NCBI GenBank assembly: GCA_039720395.1
Contig: CM077826.1
Span: 37,538,790-37,602,789 of the forward strand
DNA: 64,000 nt
Source of the DNA: Liquidambar formosana
Taxonomy: Eukaryota > Streptophyta > Magnoliopsida > Saxifragales > Altingiaceae
Direction: 5' to 3'
In this document: positions 1-12,082 of the stretch, piece by piece
Numbering within the stretch: the first letter of the stretch is position 1
How the letters are laid out: each line of letters begins with the position of its first letter
Made by a program: the position numbers and the translations under genes
The notes under the pieces: generated by a model
The model's input: only the letters and a program-made list of their open reading frames with translations
Databases searched by the model: none
What the model was told of the DNA's origin: nothing

Positions 1-733
1 TAAGGTGTAACTGTGTACCCAACACCCTTTGCAAATTCTGCCAAAACTGAGAAAGGAAATGGGGATCTCTATCAGATATGATCGATTTGGGAACGCCATG
101 TAAACGTACAATCTCTCTGATGTATAACCAAGCTAACTTCTCTGCTGAGTCAGTCGATCGTACAGCCATAAAGTGAGCGGACTTGGTGAAGTGATCTACT
201 ACTACCCAAATGGTGTCATGTCCTCTCGGAGTACGTAGTAAACCGCTAATAAAATCCATAGTGATTTCTTCCCATTTCCACTATGGTGGCGGTAAAGGCT
301 GCAACTGTCTAAAAGGTTTCCTATGGTCAGCTTTAACCTGTTGACACGTGTAACATTTAGCAACAAACCTTGCCACGTCACACTTCATACCTTTCCACTA
401 GAACTGCCTCTTCAAGTCTTTATACATCTTATTATTGCCAGGATGAATAGAAAACTTTGATCTCTGAGCAAGACTAAGAACTTCTTCCTTAATCTTCTCA
501 TTACATGAAACTATAAGTTGATTTTGGTACTTTAGACCACCATTTGGATCTATGGTCCATCTAGGTACATCTTTACCATTCAGTAGTCCACCACAGATAT
601 CCACCAGCTTGGGATCTGTATATTGTGTTTTCACAATCTTAGGAATAGGGTAAGGTCTCACCAAATTATAAACACATTCCTTACCTTCTAAACCACTTAT
701 AAACAAGTTGTGGTCACATAAAGCATTCACCAT
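1..733 (-). pseudogene. Element 1 integrase, decayed and truncated by window edge
   Basis: Reading leftward, this encodes the end of the RNase H/integrase linker, the zinc-binding region (HPGNNKMY, then a CYTCQQVKADH segment) and the core up to ISDRDP, followed by [10 protein letters not shown]. The first two catalytic aspartates are visible (MDFISGL and ISDRDP); the glutamate is off the left edge. Two in-frame TAG codons interrupt it, one near 396 just before WKGMK and one near 281 just before WKWEE. The family role is insertion of cDNA into the host chromosome. This copy cannot make a complete protein. Confidence 0.85.
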
Positions 734-2009
734 CCTCTAATGGTGAATAGAATATTATACAAGGTCCCACAAGACTTCCTACTCAAAGCATTTGCTACAA
801 CATTAGCCTTCCCAAGGTGATACTTCAATTCAAAATCGTAATTTTCCAAATACTCCACCCATCTCCTTTGTCTAAGATTCAAGTCCCTTTGGGTAAAGAT
901 ATACTTTAAATTCTTCTGGTAAAAAAAGACCTCAAACTCTCTCCATACAAATAGCATCTCCAAAGTTTGAGTGCAAACACCACAGCTGCAAGTTCTAAGT
1001 CGTGAGTAGGATAATTCATCTCATGTGACTTCAACTGCCTCGAACTATATGGAAGAACTCTCTCAGTTTGCATTAGCACACATCCTAATCTACTCAAGGA
1101 TGCATCACAATACACAGTATACCCCAAACCACTAGTTGGAATAATCAAAACTGGTGCAGATGTCAGACAAGACTTCAACTCCTCAAATGCTTCTTCACAA
1201 GCATCATCCCAAACAAAGGAAACATCTTTCCTGGTTAACCTCATAAGAGGGGCAGCAATATTAGAGAAACCTTCCATGAATCTCCGATAATATTTTGCCA
1301 AACCTAGGAAACTGTGAATCTCAATCACATTCCTGGTTCTAGGCCAATTTAAAATAATTTCAACCTTCAATGGGTCTATCGCAATACCTTCAGTAGATAC
1401 TACGTGTCCCAAAAACTTTAATTGGTTTAACCAAAAGTCACACTTCTCCCACTTGGCATACAATCTATGCTCCCTCAAAGTCTGCAATACAATTGCCAAA
1501 TGTTGTGTGTGCTCTTCCTGAGTCCTCGAATATACCAAGATATCATCAATAAATACCACTACAAATTGATCCAAATAAGGACGAAACACACGATTCATCA
1601 AATCCATAAAAGCTGCAGGTGCATTGGTTAAACCAAAAGGCATTACCAAAAACTCATAATGACCATATCGAGAATTAAAAGCAGTCTTCTCCACATCCTC
1701 ATCTCGAATAAGCATCTGATAATAACCTGAACGCAAATCAATCTTGGAAAAGAACTGAGACCCTCATAGTTGATCAAACAAATCATCAATTCGAGGCAAT
1801 GGATACTTGTTCTTGATGGTAACACGGTTCAACTGTCTATAATCAATACACAATCTCAAAGATCCATCCTTCTTCTTCACGAAAAGTACAGGTACACCCC
1901 ATGGTGATCTAGTCTCCCGAATAAATCCCTTAGCTCTAAGCTCTTCAATCTAAGTCTTCAACTTTGTAAGCTCAACAGGAGCCATTCTATATGGCATGAT
2001 AGAAATAGG
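727..2009 (-). pseudogene. Element 1 reverse transcriptase and RNase H, decayed
   Basis: RT fingers and palm are recognisable from about 2000 down to 1200: [20 protein letters not shown] and the catalytic FIDDILVYS. The connection ([10 protein letters not shown]) and RNase H ([43 protein letters not shown]) follow. A TGA codon near 1767 interrupts the frame just upstream of [11 protein letters not shown] frameshift near 950 separates the RNase H tail (727-963) from the rest. The family function is cDNA synthesis with removal of the RNA strand. The catalytic residues survive, but the frame does not. Confidence 0.85.
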
Positions 2010-2606
2010 TCATGTTCCTAGTTTCAAATCAATGGTAAAGTCCACCTCTCTCCTAGGAGGCAAAGCCGGTAATTCATCTGGAAATACATCAAGGAATTCC
2101 TTTACAATGGGAATGTGGTGGGGATGTATACCTGTAACATCTTCACCCTTAATTGTAGCTAGAAAACTCAAATAACCATTCTTTTTGAAACAGTGAATTT
2201 GGATATCGAACAAAATATCCAGAGGAAGAGTATGTCTATCTCCATAGAAAGAGAAAACTTCACCATTAGAATTATGGATAGTTACCTTCTTCTTATAACA
2301 ATCCATTACAGCTCTATAATTGGCCAACCAATCCATGCCAATGATGATGTCATAACCAAACACATCTAAAATGATGAAATCAATTATCATCTCCTGGCCC
2401 ATAATGTTAATACAACATTCACAACAAATGTAACTAGTCATGAAACAATTCCTAAGAGGAGTATTTAGTTCCAAAGTATAACCCAAGTCATCATACTTCA
2501 ATTCTAAAGTATTAGCAAATGGTGAAGAAATAAATAAATGCGTGGACCCCGGATCAAATAGAACTTTAGCCCAAACTCCAAAGACTAGAAATGTACCTTC
2601 TACCAC
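2010..2606 (-). pseudogene. Element 1 aspartic protease region
   Basis: A 198-residue open stretch contains VLFDPGSTHLFIS, the chromovirus form of the retropepsin active site (D-P/S-G-S/T), followed by DFIILDVFGYDIIIGMDWLANY, the usual second half, and ending in PPRREVDFTIDL, the lead-in to RT. The product would cut the Gag-Pol polyprotein. The stretch itself is open but is joined to broken gag and RT segments on either side. Confidence 0.8.
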
Positions 2607-3797
2607 TGCATTAGAAGCTCCTTCTTCCTAGTGGTGCATGGCAAACACTCGTCCATGTTGACGATTACCCTGTCCTCTTCCACCACCTCCTCCCCCACAT
2701 CCTTGGCGATGCTGGGATTGTTGCCCATATCCCTATGGCGGCTACTGCTGCGGCTGCGGTGGTTAGTATTGAGGTTGTGGGTACTGGGGTGGTTGATACT
2801 GCTGTTGGTACGGTTGGGTGATATGTTGTTGTCCATAGTAAGGGGATGGCATAAAGTAAGACTGAGAATATACTGGCACCTGTGGCTGTTCTTGATAACT
2901 ATATCCTTGCTGAGAGTAATATGGTGGTGGAGAATTCACAGACGGTTACTGGGCAAATGATGAACTTCCAGTCAAGAATAGATAATTTGGTCGGATGTGT
3001 CCCTTCTGCTTGCAATGGAAGCAAGTCTTCTGATTCCCACTACTTCTACTAGAACTACTACTGCTATTATTCTTCCTTGGTTGAGGTTGCTTGAACTGAA
3101 TCCCTTGAGGATGGAAATTGGGATTAGTTCCAGAATCCCCACCTTATTGTTGTGGCTTCTTCCCTATACTAGAACCACTAGCACCATCTTTGTGTGGTTG
3201 AGGATTATTCCTTCTGCGCTCTCTCTCTTGAGCCCTATCCTCTTTGTACCCCAAGTGTTCCTCCTCAGCAGCTAACACAAAGCTTACAAGTCTCTTGAAA
3301 TCATTTATCATTAAATGATTTACCTTTCCTTTCTCATCCTTGTTCATTCCAACAGAAAATCTACACAACTTGGAGGTGTACTATTGAGTAGTCATCTCCC
3401 CTTACTTCAAATTCATTAATTCTCGAATCTTATTGTTCTTAAAAGCTTCAGGATAATAAATTATCATTAAACTTAGACTCAAACTGCTCCCAAGTCATAG
3501 CTCTCAACTCCTCTTGTGAACCCTTGCTATTCCACTAATCCTCAGCCATGTCAGTAAACATGCTAGAGGCAAATTCCACCCAATAAGATTTGGGTATGCG
3601 GGCCAAGTTCAAATCAGCTTTCACCCTACGAATCCACTTGTCAGCCTTAGCTGGATCGTGGTCCCCATCAAACCTTGAAGGTTTGACCTCACGAAACTCT
3701 TTTCTCAACAGTGACTTTCGAGTCAACTCAACCAATTTTGGGTCCTGATTCCGATAAGTATTAGTGGCTAGGTTAGCCGCAGTCCTTCCATAGCAGC
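2607..3797 (-). pseudogene. Element 1 gag, C-terminal two thirds, decayed
   Basis: Reading leftward from the element A insertion point, this holds the gag core (FREVKPSRFDGDHDPAKADKWI at 3535-3822), a charged linker (3144-3368), a zinc knuckle near 3010-3045 and a Q/P/Y-rich tail. The knuckle reads CFHCKQKGHIRPNY, so the last cysteine of the CCHC motif is a tyrosine. Several stop codons and frameshifts break the gene. The plus-strand open frames over the Q/P/Y-rich part are shadows. Confidence 0.75.
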
Positions 3798-6503
3798 TGT
3801 GAACCCCGGAAATTGGGCCCACAAGGGTTTAAAAGAAAATAAGTTTTCAAAAAGAAAAGGAAAGGAGTCGCCACCTTATTTTTTAAAGGAAACAAGGAAA
3901 ACCCTAAAAACCATTTTGTTTTAAGAAAATAATTTTGAATGACTCCATAAAAAAAAAGGAAAGGCAAAAACAAGTCTTTTGGAAACCAAAGAAATCAGGG
4001 ATTCGGAGGCTAAGTTATGACATGGGAAGGTTCTAGGCAAAGCCTATAGGCACCTATGTCACCCTTTCGGTCTCTCAGTTCATTTGGGCTAAATTAAAGT
4101 CTTTCCATACAAAAATCAGCAAGTATATCATCACAAGAACTGCATGCATATCATATATTTCATTCATCCATCCATGCATAATAAGCAAACAAAAACAGAA
4201 AATAAAGAAAAAGAAAACAAAACGAAAAGAAAACCTAGGATGCTTGGATCCTAGAACGGACTTGAGCCTCACGAAGAGCGCCTACGTACCATGCAGCGAA
4301 ATACATGGATCAAAGTCCACGTAGTTCGATTAGAAATAGGGTTAAGTCCTAATATAAACCTATGGTAAAAACCCTAGGTTTCCTTATTTGGTCAAAAGAA
4401 TTGAATTTGATAGAAAGTTTGATTTTGGAAAGAAATCCACAAAATGGAAACTTTAATTAAAAAAAACAGAATTTTATTTGTGAAGGAAACCTCTAATTAA
4501 ACCATAGGATCATATTAAAAATTAACCCTAAAGAGGGAGAAGGGAAAGAGTTAAGGGAGAGAGGTGAATTGGGGCACCTTCATACCCACTTACCTGAGCG
4601 CAATAGCTCCAAGCATTAGCCATTTCAGACAGGAGCAGCCCTATTTGCCATAGGACAATTTCCACACCTATTTGCACCCTTACACGTGCTCAAAACCATG
4701 CAAAAACAATGATATGCAAATCTGGACAGAATAGTATTATGGCCTAAAATCATCTACTAAGCATGCTAACAGCAAAAACAGCAAACAATAATAAGTCCTA
4801 ACATATTCCTAGAACCATATTATGCATAAAAACCCTAGAATATACTAACATGCATGCAAAAACATCATATTTACTCTATATGCAAGACATATACAGCAAA
4901 CACGAAGAAAAACCAATAAAAAAGTCTACTTTATCATGCTATATGAAAACTAACAATGACTCTAAAACCCTAAACTCACAAATATGCTTAAAGACATACA
5001 AAACATACTTTACTCATGCTAAAACCAAACTAAACAGAAATTAAATCATGCATATTAACTAACTAAAGCAACATAACATGATGAAAATCCTAACTCTAAC
5101 ATGCAATGACACTAATCCTAGCACAAGGGCAATAGAAGCACAAGAACCATAACTATGCATAAAAAACACATAGGACAGCCCTAAAGCATGCTAAACAGTA
5201 GATAAACAATAGATATTCCATGTATATTAACTAGCTAGAGTGTTAATACATGATAAAAAAGTTACCTTTAACATGCAATAAGCCTAACCCATATTCAGCA
5301 TAAACAAAGAGGGAGGAATACCTTAAGAAGAAACTTCCTTGCTGCTGTAGAGACTCTCCCTTGCTCTTATGGATGACTTGAACCAATCCTCTCCAAGGCT
5401 ACAGCAAGAACTCCAGCTCTCCTTCAAGTCTCTCTCTCTTATTCTCTCTCAAACACTCTAATTTTAATGCATAAAGTGGCTCCCCTTGTGCTGAAGCATA
5501 GGGGGGTATTTATAGACTTCAATTAGGATTAACCAATGGCTGGGATTAAAACCCTAAAAATTAATCCAAGGGCTATTAGAGACCCCCTTGGGGCTTAAGT
5601 AACTCAGAAGTTACCAAAAAATAGAAGGAAACTCGTCCAAAAGAGTCATTGTTCGTCAAAATAGGGAGGAATCCGCTTCAGCAAGGAAACATGGTGTAAA
5701 TAGGAAAGTGGTCTCAGGTGACCTCCCAAGGCTGGGCGGCTAGCCACCTGGGCCCAGGCGGCTAGCCGCCCAGGCTTGGGTGGTCACCCGAGCCCATTTC
5801 TAGTTTTTTGCCTATTTTGTCTCCTCTTCCTTCTAGAAGTGTTTCAGGGGGCAAATTAACTCCGATTTTGATGAAACAAAAGCCAAAACGACCGTGTTTC
5901 GATGAGGAATATGTTTTTGAACATTTTAGGGTGAAAACCACTAACCATGGCGGCATGGTTAGGTTTGAACAAGGTGGTTAACCACTATGCTCTACCTTTG
6001 CTAAGCATAGGCATGCACATAGGGTCAAACCAAATACTTTCCATATCAAAATTGAACTTCATAAAACACTTTTGGGAGTAAAATGATGACTAATGAAAGT
6101 CAATTTGAAAAGATTTGGTTGGTAATTGTGAGTCAATTAGAGCAAACCCAAAGAAGGGTCAATTAACCAATCTTGAACTACATCGAGCCATTTTAATCCC
6201 AAGCCATTGATTTATCAAATTGAACCTAGAAATACCTCCTATGCATCCATATGAACTCCAATTGACAATTTGGAGATCATTCCAAGGTCAAATGAAAAGT
6301 TTGGGACTTAAAAGACAATTATGCCCCTCAAGTCACAAAGGCTCTTATTATCCCTCAAGATCAACTCCAATTTGAACCAAAATTCATACCTATTGTCCTT
6401 GTGACTCTAGAAACCTAATGCAAGTGACTAGACTCAAAAACAAAACAAAAACATGCATGAAATGATGAGCCCTAGTAAGGTGGTACAAAAATGGGGTGTG
6501 ACA
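3798..6503 (-). repeat. Element A 3' LTR
   Basis: Direct copy of 21652-24357. By eye the two LTRs differ at about 19 substitutions plus a single-base indel over 2706 bp, roughly 0.7 percent. Read on the minus strand it begins TGTCACACCCC and ends GGTTCACA. A TATA box (TATAAATA, minus) lies at 5507-5514 and the 80-nt inverted repeat at 5713-5792 is upstream of it. Confidence 0.95.
5713..5792. repeat. 80-nt GC-rich inverted repeat, LTR copy
   Basis: Arms of 36 nt (5713-5748 and 5757-5792) match at 32 of 36 positions around an 8-nt centre (TGGGCCCA, itself a palindrome). Each arm contains GGCTAGCC and a GGTGACC or GGTCACC block. It is about 200 nt upstream of the LTR TATA box in the direction of element transcription. 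The same module is found at 8738, 12083 and 23566, and in longer form at 29589 and 39468. Confidence 0.9.
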
Positions 6504-6545
6504 GAAGCCCCTCATTGGCGAACAAGTTACACTTGTGAACCAATG
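6504..6545 (-). promoter_or_regulatory. Polypurine tract and adjoining hairpin of element A
   Basis: On the minus strand the short purine-rich run GAGGGGCTTC directly precedes the 3' LTR, where plus-strand cDNA priming is expected. Immediately before it, 6513-6545 folds as CATTGG...CCAATG enclosing ACAAG-TGTAA-CTTGT. Element B has the same structure at 38716-38749 with an inner GCAAG/CTTGC stem, so one base pair has changed on both sides. Confidence 0.7.
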
Positions 6546-6629
6546 ATAAAGAACAACCCATTTTTGACAAAAAGCCTGGAGAAATCACACACTGATACCA
6601 ACAAGGATAGGAGGTTGAAAACCTGAGAC

Positions 6630-8545
6630 TGAGATAAAGAAGTGTACTCAAGTCATGAGTATACTTAAACCACTGGGGGTTGATGATTGACAAAGAGGAG
6701 CATATTCAAGCCACTACGAATGAACATACTTTTGAAATGGAGAAATATATTCTAGTCACGAATATATTTAACCAAGTGATTGAGAATGAAATCTGAGAAG
6801 TATACTCAAGTGATGAGTGTACTTTTGAAATGGAGAAATATATTCAGGTCACGAATATATTTAACCAAGTAGTGAAAAGAGACTGAGAAGTGTACTCAAG
6901 TGATGAGTACACTTTTGAAATGGAGAAATATATTCAGTTCACGAATATATTTAACCAAGTAAGTGACAAGTATGTTCAAGTGATGAACATACCATTGAAA
7001 TGGAGAAATATATCCAAGCGATGGATATATTTAACCAAGTGATTGATAAATGATCTGAGAGGTATACTCAAGTGATGAGCATACCTTTGAAATGGAGAAA
7101 TATATTCTAGTCACGAATATATTTAACCAAGTAAGTGACAAGTATGTTCAAGTGATGAACATACCATTGAAATGGAGAAATATATCCAAGCGATGGATAT
7201 ATTTAACCAAGTGATTGACAAATGATCTGAGAGGTATACTCAAGTGATGAGCATACCTTTGAAATGGAGAAATATATTCTAGTCACGAATATATTTAACC
7301 AAGTAAGTGACAAGTATGTTCAAGTGATGAACATACCATTGAAATGGAGAAATATATCCAAGCGATGGATATATTTAACCAAGTGATTGACAAATGATCT
7401 GAGAGGCATACTCAAGTGATGAGCATACCTTTGAAATGGAGAAATATATTCTAGTCACGAATATATTTAACCAAGTAAGTGACAAGTATGTTTAAGTGAT
7501 AAACATACCATTGAAATGGAGAAATATACCCAAGCGATGGATATACTTAACCAAGTAAGTGACAAGTGTGTTCAAGTGATGAACACACCATTGAAATGGA
7601 GAAATATATCCAAGCGATGGATATACTTAACCAAGTAAGTGACAAGTGTGTTCAAGTGATGAACACACCATTGAAATGGAGAAATATATCCAAGTGATGG
7701 ATATATTTAACCAAGTAAGATAGGAATAATCTGAGAAGTGTACTCAAGTGATGAGTACACCATTGAAATGGAGAAATATATTCTAGTCACGAATATATTT
7801 AACCAAGTAAGTGACAAGTATGTTTAAGTGATAAACATACCATTGAAATGGAGAAATATATCCAAGCGATGGATATACTTAACCAAGTAAGTGACAAGTG
7901 TGTTCAAGTGATGAACACACCATTGAAATGGAGAAATATATCCAAGTGATGGATATATTTAACCAAGTAAGATAGGAATAATCTGAGAAGTGTACTCAAG
8001 TGATGAGTGCACCATTGAAATGGAGAAATATATTCTAGTCACGAATATATTTAACCAAGTAAGTGACAAGTATGTTTAAGTGATAAACATACCATTGAAA
8101 TGGAGAAATATACCCAAGCGATGGATATACTTAACCAAGTAAGTGACAAGTGTGTTCAAGTGATGAACACACCATTGAAATGGAGAAATATATCCAAGTG
8201 ATGGATATATTTAACCAAGTAAGATAGGAATAATGAGGATTGGGAACTGAGAAGCATATTCAAAGGGTGAATACACTTTTGAAATGGAAAAACATATTCA
8301 AGTGATGAATATATTCAACCAAGTATGATAGGGAATGAGGATTTGAAACTGAGAAGCATATTCAAAGGGTGAATACACTTTTGAAATGGAAGAACATATT
8401 CAAGTGATGAATATATTCAACCAAGTATGATAGAGAATGAGAATTTGAAACTGAGAAGCATATTTAAAGGGTGAATACACTTTTGAAATGGAAGAACATA
8501 TTCAAGTGATGAACATATTCAACCAAGTGGGATGGAAAATCAAGA
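6630..8545. repeat. Array of short hairpin modules in the 3' region of element A
   Basis: About 1.9 kb of tandem modules alternates between two spacers (TTGAAATGGAGAA and TTTAACCAAGT). Each module is a stem-loop with an 8-nt or so stem and a 7-nt loop, for example ATATATTC-tagtcac-GAATATAT, GTATGTTC-aagtgat-GAACATAC, ATATATCC-aagcgat-GGATATAT and GTGTGTTC-aagtgat-GAACACAC. Stem sequences differ but most stay complementary. Higher-order units recur every 172 bp (starting at 7057, 7229, 7401), then at about 252 and 102 bp. Variable repeat arrays in this position are known from Tat-lineage elements. Confidence 0.9.
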
Positions 8546-9104
8546 TTTGAGATGAGGATATATGATTAATTTATCAAGATAGAACAAGCATGGTGCAAGA
8601 GGAAAGTGACTTGGCACATTGTCACTTGAGTTGGCATGACACAGGGGAAATATATGCAACCCTTTCGAACATTTGGAAGAAGGTTTGATCACGCGTTAAG
8701 GCGGGACAAAGCGAGAGAGAAAGCCAAAACAAGGTGGCTTGGGTGACCACCAGGCCTCAGGAGGCTAGCCGCCCAGGCCCTGGTGGCTAGCCGCCCAGGG
8801 CTTGGGTGGTCACCCGAGCCTATTTGCTGAAAAATCTGGTTTTTTAAAGTGCACAAGGGCACTATTCATACCCCCCATTCAAAGAACCCGAAAATTGGAG
8901 TTTCTCTCTCTAGAAAGCTTACCCCATTTTGCAAAATCAATCCAATACCCAAGAGCAATCAAATCCACACTTCAAGAGGGATTCATACACATGAAATAGC
9001 ATCATTAGCACCCAATTTCACATCAAAAACAAGAAATTTGCAGCACTTTGCAAATCAAAACCCATTAAACCCATTTTTGCTCAAAACAAGCTAGTTCATC
9101 CACC
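8546..9104. other. Spacer with probable promoter of the antisense PMD-like gene
   Basis: No coding capacity is seen. It holds the inverted repeat at 8738-8818 and, 44 nt later, TATTCATACCCCCC at 8863-8876, which resembles the LTR sequence TATAAATACCCCCC with two changes in the TATA part. I infer a weakened promoter for the gene starting at 9105. The stretch 8880-9104 would then be its 5' leader. Confidence 0.45.
8738..8818. repeat. GC-rich inverted repeat upstream of the PMD-like gene
   Basis: This is an 81-nt copy of the LTR inverted repeat. The outer arms are CTTGGGTGACCACC and GGTGGTCACCCGAG, and there are two inner GGCTAGCCGCC blocks. The outer arms pair; the inner part is less symmetrical than in the copy at 12083. 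Confidence 0.85.
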
Positions 9105-11848
9105 ATGGATCCAAATGAAGACTCCACTTCAAAGTATCCATTCCTTGACTCAAAGAGTAGATACAAGGCACCAATATATGAAGTTCCTCAAGAGAAATTG
9201 CTTCTAGAACCAAGGAATCATCTCTCTTTTCTCCATTCCAAGCAAGAGGTAAGCTTACCCATTTTAAACTTTTCTTTGAAATTTTCATTTTTGTTGATTG
9301 AAATGCATTCCCATGAACTCTCTATGAGTATTCCTAGCAATGTTTGCAATGCCCATTGATTTTGGCAAGGATTGGATGTGAAAAGAATTCAATTTGAAAA
9401 CTTGGTGAATAGTGCCCACCAAGTGTTTGATAAAATGCTTGAATGATGAAAATTCATCCAATCTTTGTAAAATTGATGTGCATTGCAAGGCAAAATCATA
9501 GGCATTCATTTCTAATTGATTTTAGAAACAAAACCAAGCATTTTCATGAACTTTGAAAAACAAAGTTTGCTATATTTTTGAAAAACCCATGCTTTCATGA
9601 ACAAGGTTTGATTATTTTTTCCTTAAAAAACCACTTTGGAAAAAAAAGTTTGCTTGCTATTCTCTTTGAAAAATCCATGTTTCCATGGTCTTGGAATGCA
9701 TGGTTTACCAATGATCATGAGTTTGAAGAATAAAACCATTGTTTTCATAAACTTTTAAAGCAAGGTTTGCTTGTTCATAAACTAAAAGACTTAGTTTTTG
9801 GGAAGCCAATTATCAATGCTTGCATATGATTTTTTTACACTAACTAGGTGAATCATTCTTCTTGATTAGCCCAACTTCCAAGACCTACGCACAAGGTCTT
9901 CGATAAAGAATCTTATTGGGTGGTGGAGGCGTATGGAGCACACCCAACCTTCCGCAAGAGAAACCATTAAGAAAGCGGGTTTTGGTTGGTTTCTTGACTC
10001 ATTATGGAATGAACAGTGGGATAGGCAAGCCCTCCTTGCCTTAGCCGAATTATGGTGGGATACCACCAACACCTTCCACTTCAGTTTTGGGGAGATGACC
10101 ATGACTCCCAAGGATTTCTCAATTATCAACGGTTTAAGCCTCAAAGGAAAGAGGTTGGAATTCTATGGGGATGCCAACACAAATAGTGCTTATCTCCCCA
10201 CTATGTTGGGGATGGATATTGAGGCGGGTTCCCGCGGTGTTAGGAGGACATGGCTTTTTGAGAATTTTGCCAATCAAGTAGAAGGTGTGGGAGTGGCTCC
10301 CGAGTGCATTACTAGGGCTTTCATGATCTATATGCTCTCCTGCACTCTCTTTGTTGGTGCCAATGACATGGCACAACTGGGATACCTCGCTTCCATGGTA
10401 GATGTGAACAAAATGGGGAGGTATAACTGGGGAGGGGCAGCACTAGCTACTATGTATAGATCCATGTCTGACATGTCTCGAGGTGTTTCCAAGCATTTTG
10501 GTGGGCTCCCATTTGTTTGGGAGGTAAGTAAAAATGTTTAACTTTTAAATTCCTCTCAAACTTGACTTAATTTTAATGCTTTTCTTGAATCTTGACAGAT
10601 ATGGTATTATGAATACCTGGGACTGTGCCGCCCCGCCCTGGATAATGAGATACAAGAATGGCCAATACTTGGGAACTATGCTCCCACCAAGATAGTTATG
10701 CGTGCCCCCAATAGGCATGACTACGCCCATGCAAGGGCGTACTTGGCGAGCCTAAATGCTGACATGGTAATTCGCCTTCCTCATTCTTTTCTTTCATTCA
10801 TTTTTTATTATCTTGCTCATCATTTTTTTTTTTTTTTTCAAATTCAACAGGTGGAGTGGAGTCCATGGGGACTGTGGGAGGCTAGGTTTCCTAGGAGGTG
10901 TGTGTCCTGTTTGGAATTGACTAGGAAGAGGGTACTCTTTGAGGGTCCCTCAGGGCGATACTGGTATTTAGGGGAGCGCGTCCTTAGGCAGGTGAAAGGA
11001 CGAGTGGATGCCGCCCTTACCCCTGTCTTGCCTCCCATGAACATGAGGCACACTGACTCTCTGGATGGGGATGAGCTAATGGAAGCTCTGATTGGATGGG
11101 ATGCTGAGGAGTTCACCTCGCCTAATACCGACTACATGACTTTCTGCAACCAATTCCTGATGCGTCCTAGAGTCATTGGCTTCCCACCTCAAGGGGTGAG
11201 TTTCCATTCCATTCTTTTCAATTAATGACTTATGCAAGCACTCCTCTTATACAAATTATCTATTGCAGGGCCGGCGAGCTCGTGGACATAGTTCCACAAT
11301 AACGTCCTCCACAGGCATGACTTATGGGGATGAGGATTATGAGATGGGGGGAATGGCACAGCCACCTCTCCCAGTACTCGACTGGCAAGTGAATCTATGT
11401 AATGGGTTGGAGTTCATGAAGGCTAATATTACTCACCCTGCTTTTGACGAGGTCCCTAGGATTGACCCTAGCTATGAACATGTAAGCTCTAAGCCTTTTG
11501 CTTTCTTGAAAGCCTCTTTCATCATTTATTAACCATGTTCATCTTTTAGGTTCCCCGAGAGTACGCACAGGAGTGCCTTGAACTCAGCGAGGGATTAAGG
11601 CGAGACCTTGTTAGGATGAGTTTGGCGAACTCTGTGCTAGAGGGACGACTGAATCCCACTGTAAGCCATTCCCTTTGTTCATTCCAATCATAGGAGCTAA
11701 TGATATAACCCTTCTTTATTAATTGATTTCTTTGCAACAGGTCTCCACACTGCGTCCACCACAACCAATGCCACCCCAAGGGAATCCTCATGCTGGTCGT
11801 GGAAGAGGCGAATCAAGTAGAAAGAGAAGAACCACGGGAGACCATTAG
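9105..11848 (+). CDS. Plant-mobile-domain-like protein, seven exons, carried antisense inside element A
   Basis: Exons 9105-9248, 9870-10523, 10599-10766, 10851-11195, 11269-11481, 11550-11660 and 11741-11848 join through canonical GT-AG introns, all phase 0, giving 580 aa with no internal stop. Residues about 75-400 resemble the plant mobile domain (as in MAIN/MAIL1 and transposon-borne relatives): GFGWFLDSLW, WWD at 110-112, TPKDFSIINGLSLKG, GRYNWGGAALATMYRSM and IWYYEYLGLCRPAL. The C-terminus is basic (GRGRGESSRKRRTT) and may direct nuclear import. Family members act in transcription and transposon silencing; the role here is unknown. Because the gene is antisense to the element's genomic RNA, its introns are not spliceable there and can persist through retrotransposition. 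The start was chosen as the ATG whose exon ends in CAAGAG-GTAAGC and keeps phase. Exon 1 is the least certain part. Confidence 0.85.
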
Positions 11849-12082
11849 ATTAGCTTACCCTCTTGCTTTGTAATCGAATGAAACATCTTTCTTTATGCTT
11901 TGTAACCTTTCTTTGAACATTTGTTTTGGTACTTTGTATGAGACTTTTGGAGTTCCATGGTGGTGATTTACTCATATTTTTGTGCAAAAACAAGCTCAAA
12001 ATAAGCTTCCCAAGGTCACATAACCATATAGGGGTCAAATTAGGTCAAAAATAGGCAAAACTGGGCAAAATAGGAAAACGGC
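11849..12082. other. Spacer between the two antisense genes
   Basis: AT-rich, no open frame of note. It probably holds the 3' untranslated region of the PMD-like gene (an AATGAA-type signal lies near 11877) and the distal promoter of the next gene. Confidence 0.4.

Noticed and set aside
2631..3275. Plus-strand leucine/tryptophan-rich frames
   Set aside because: They read the reverse of the Q/P/Y-rich gag tail of element 1.
6630..8545. CRISPR-like appearance of regularly spaced repeats
   Set aside because: Both the repeat and spacer parts recur, units are themselves hairpins, and the array lies in the 3' region of a plant retrotransposon. There are no cas genes.
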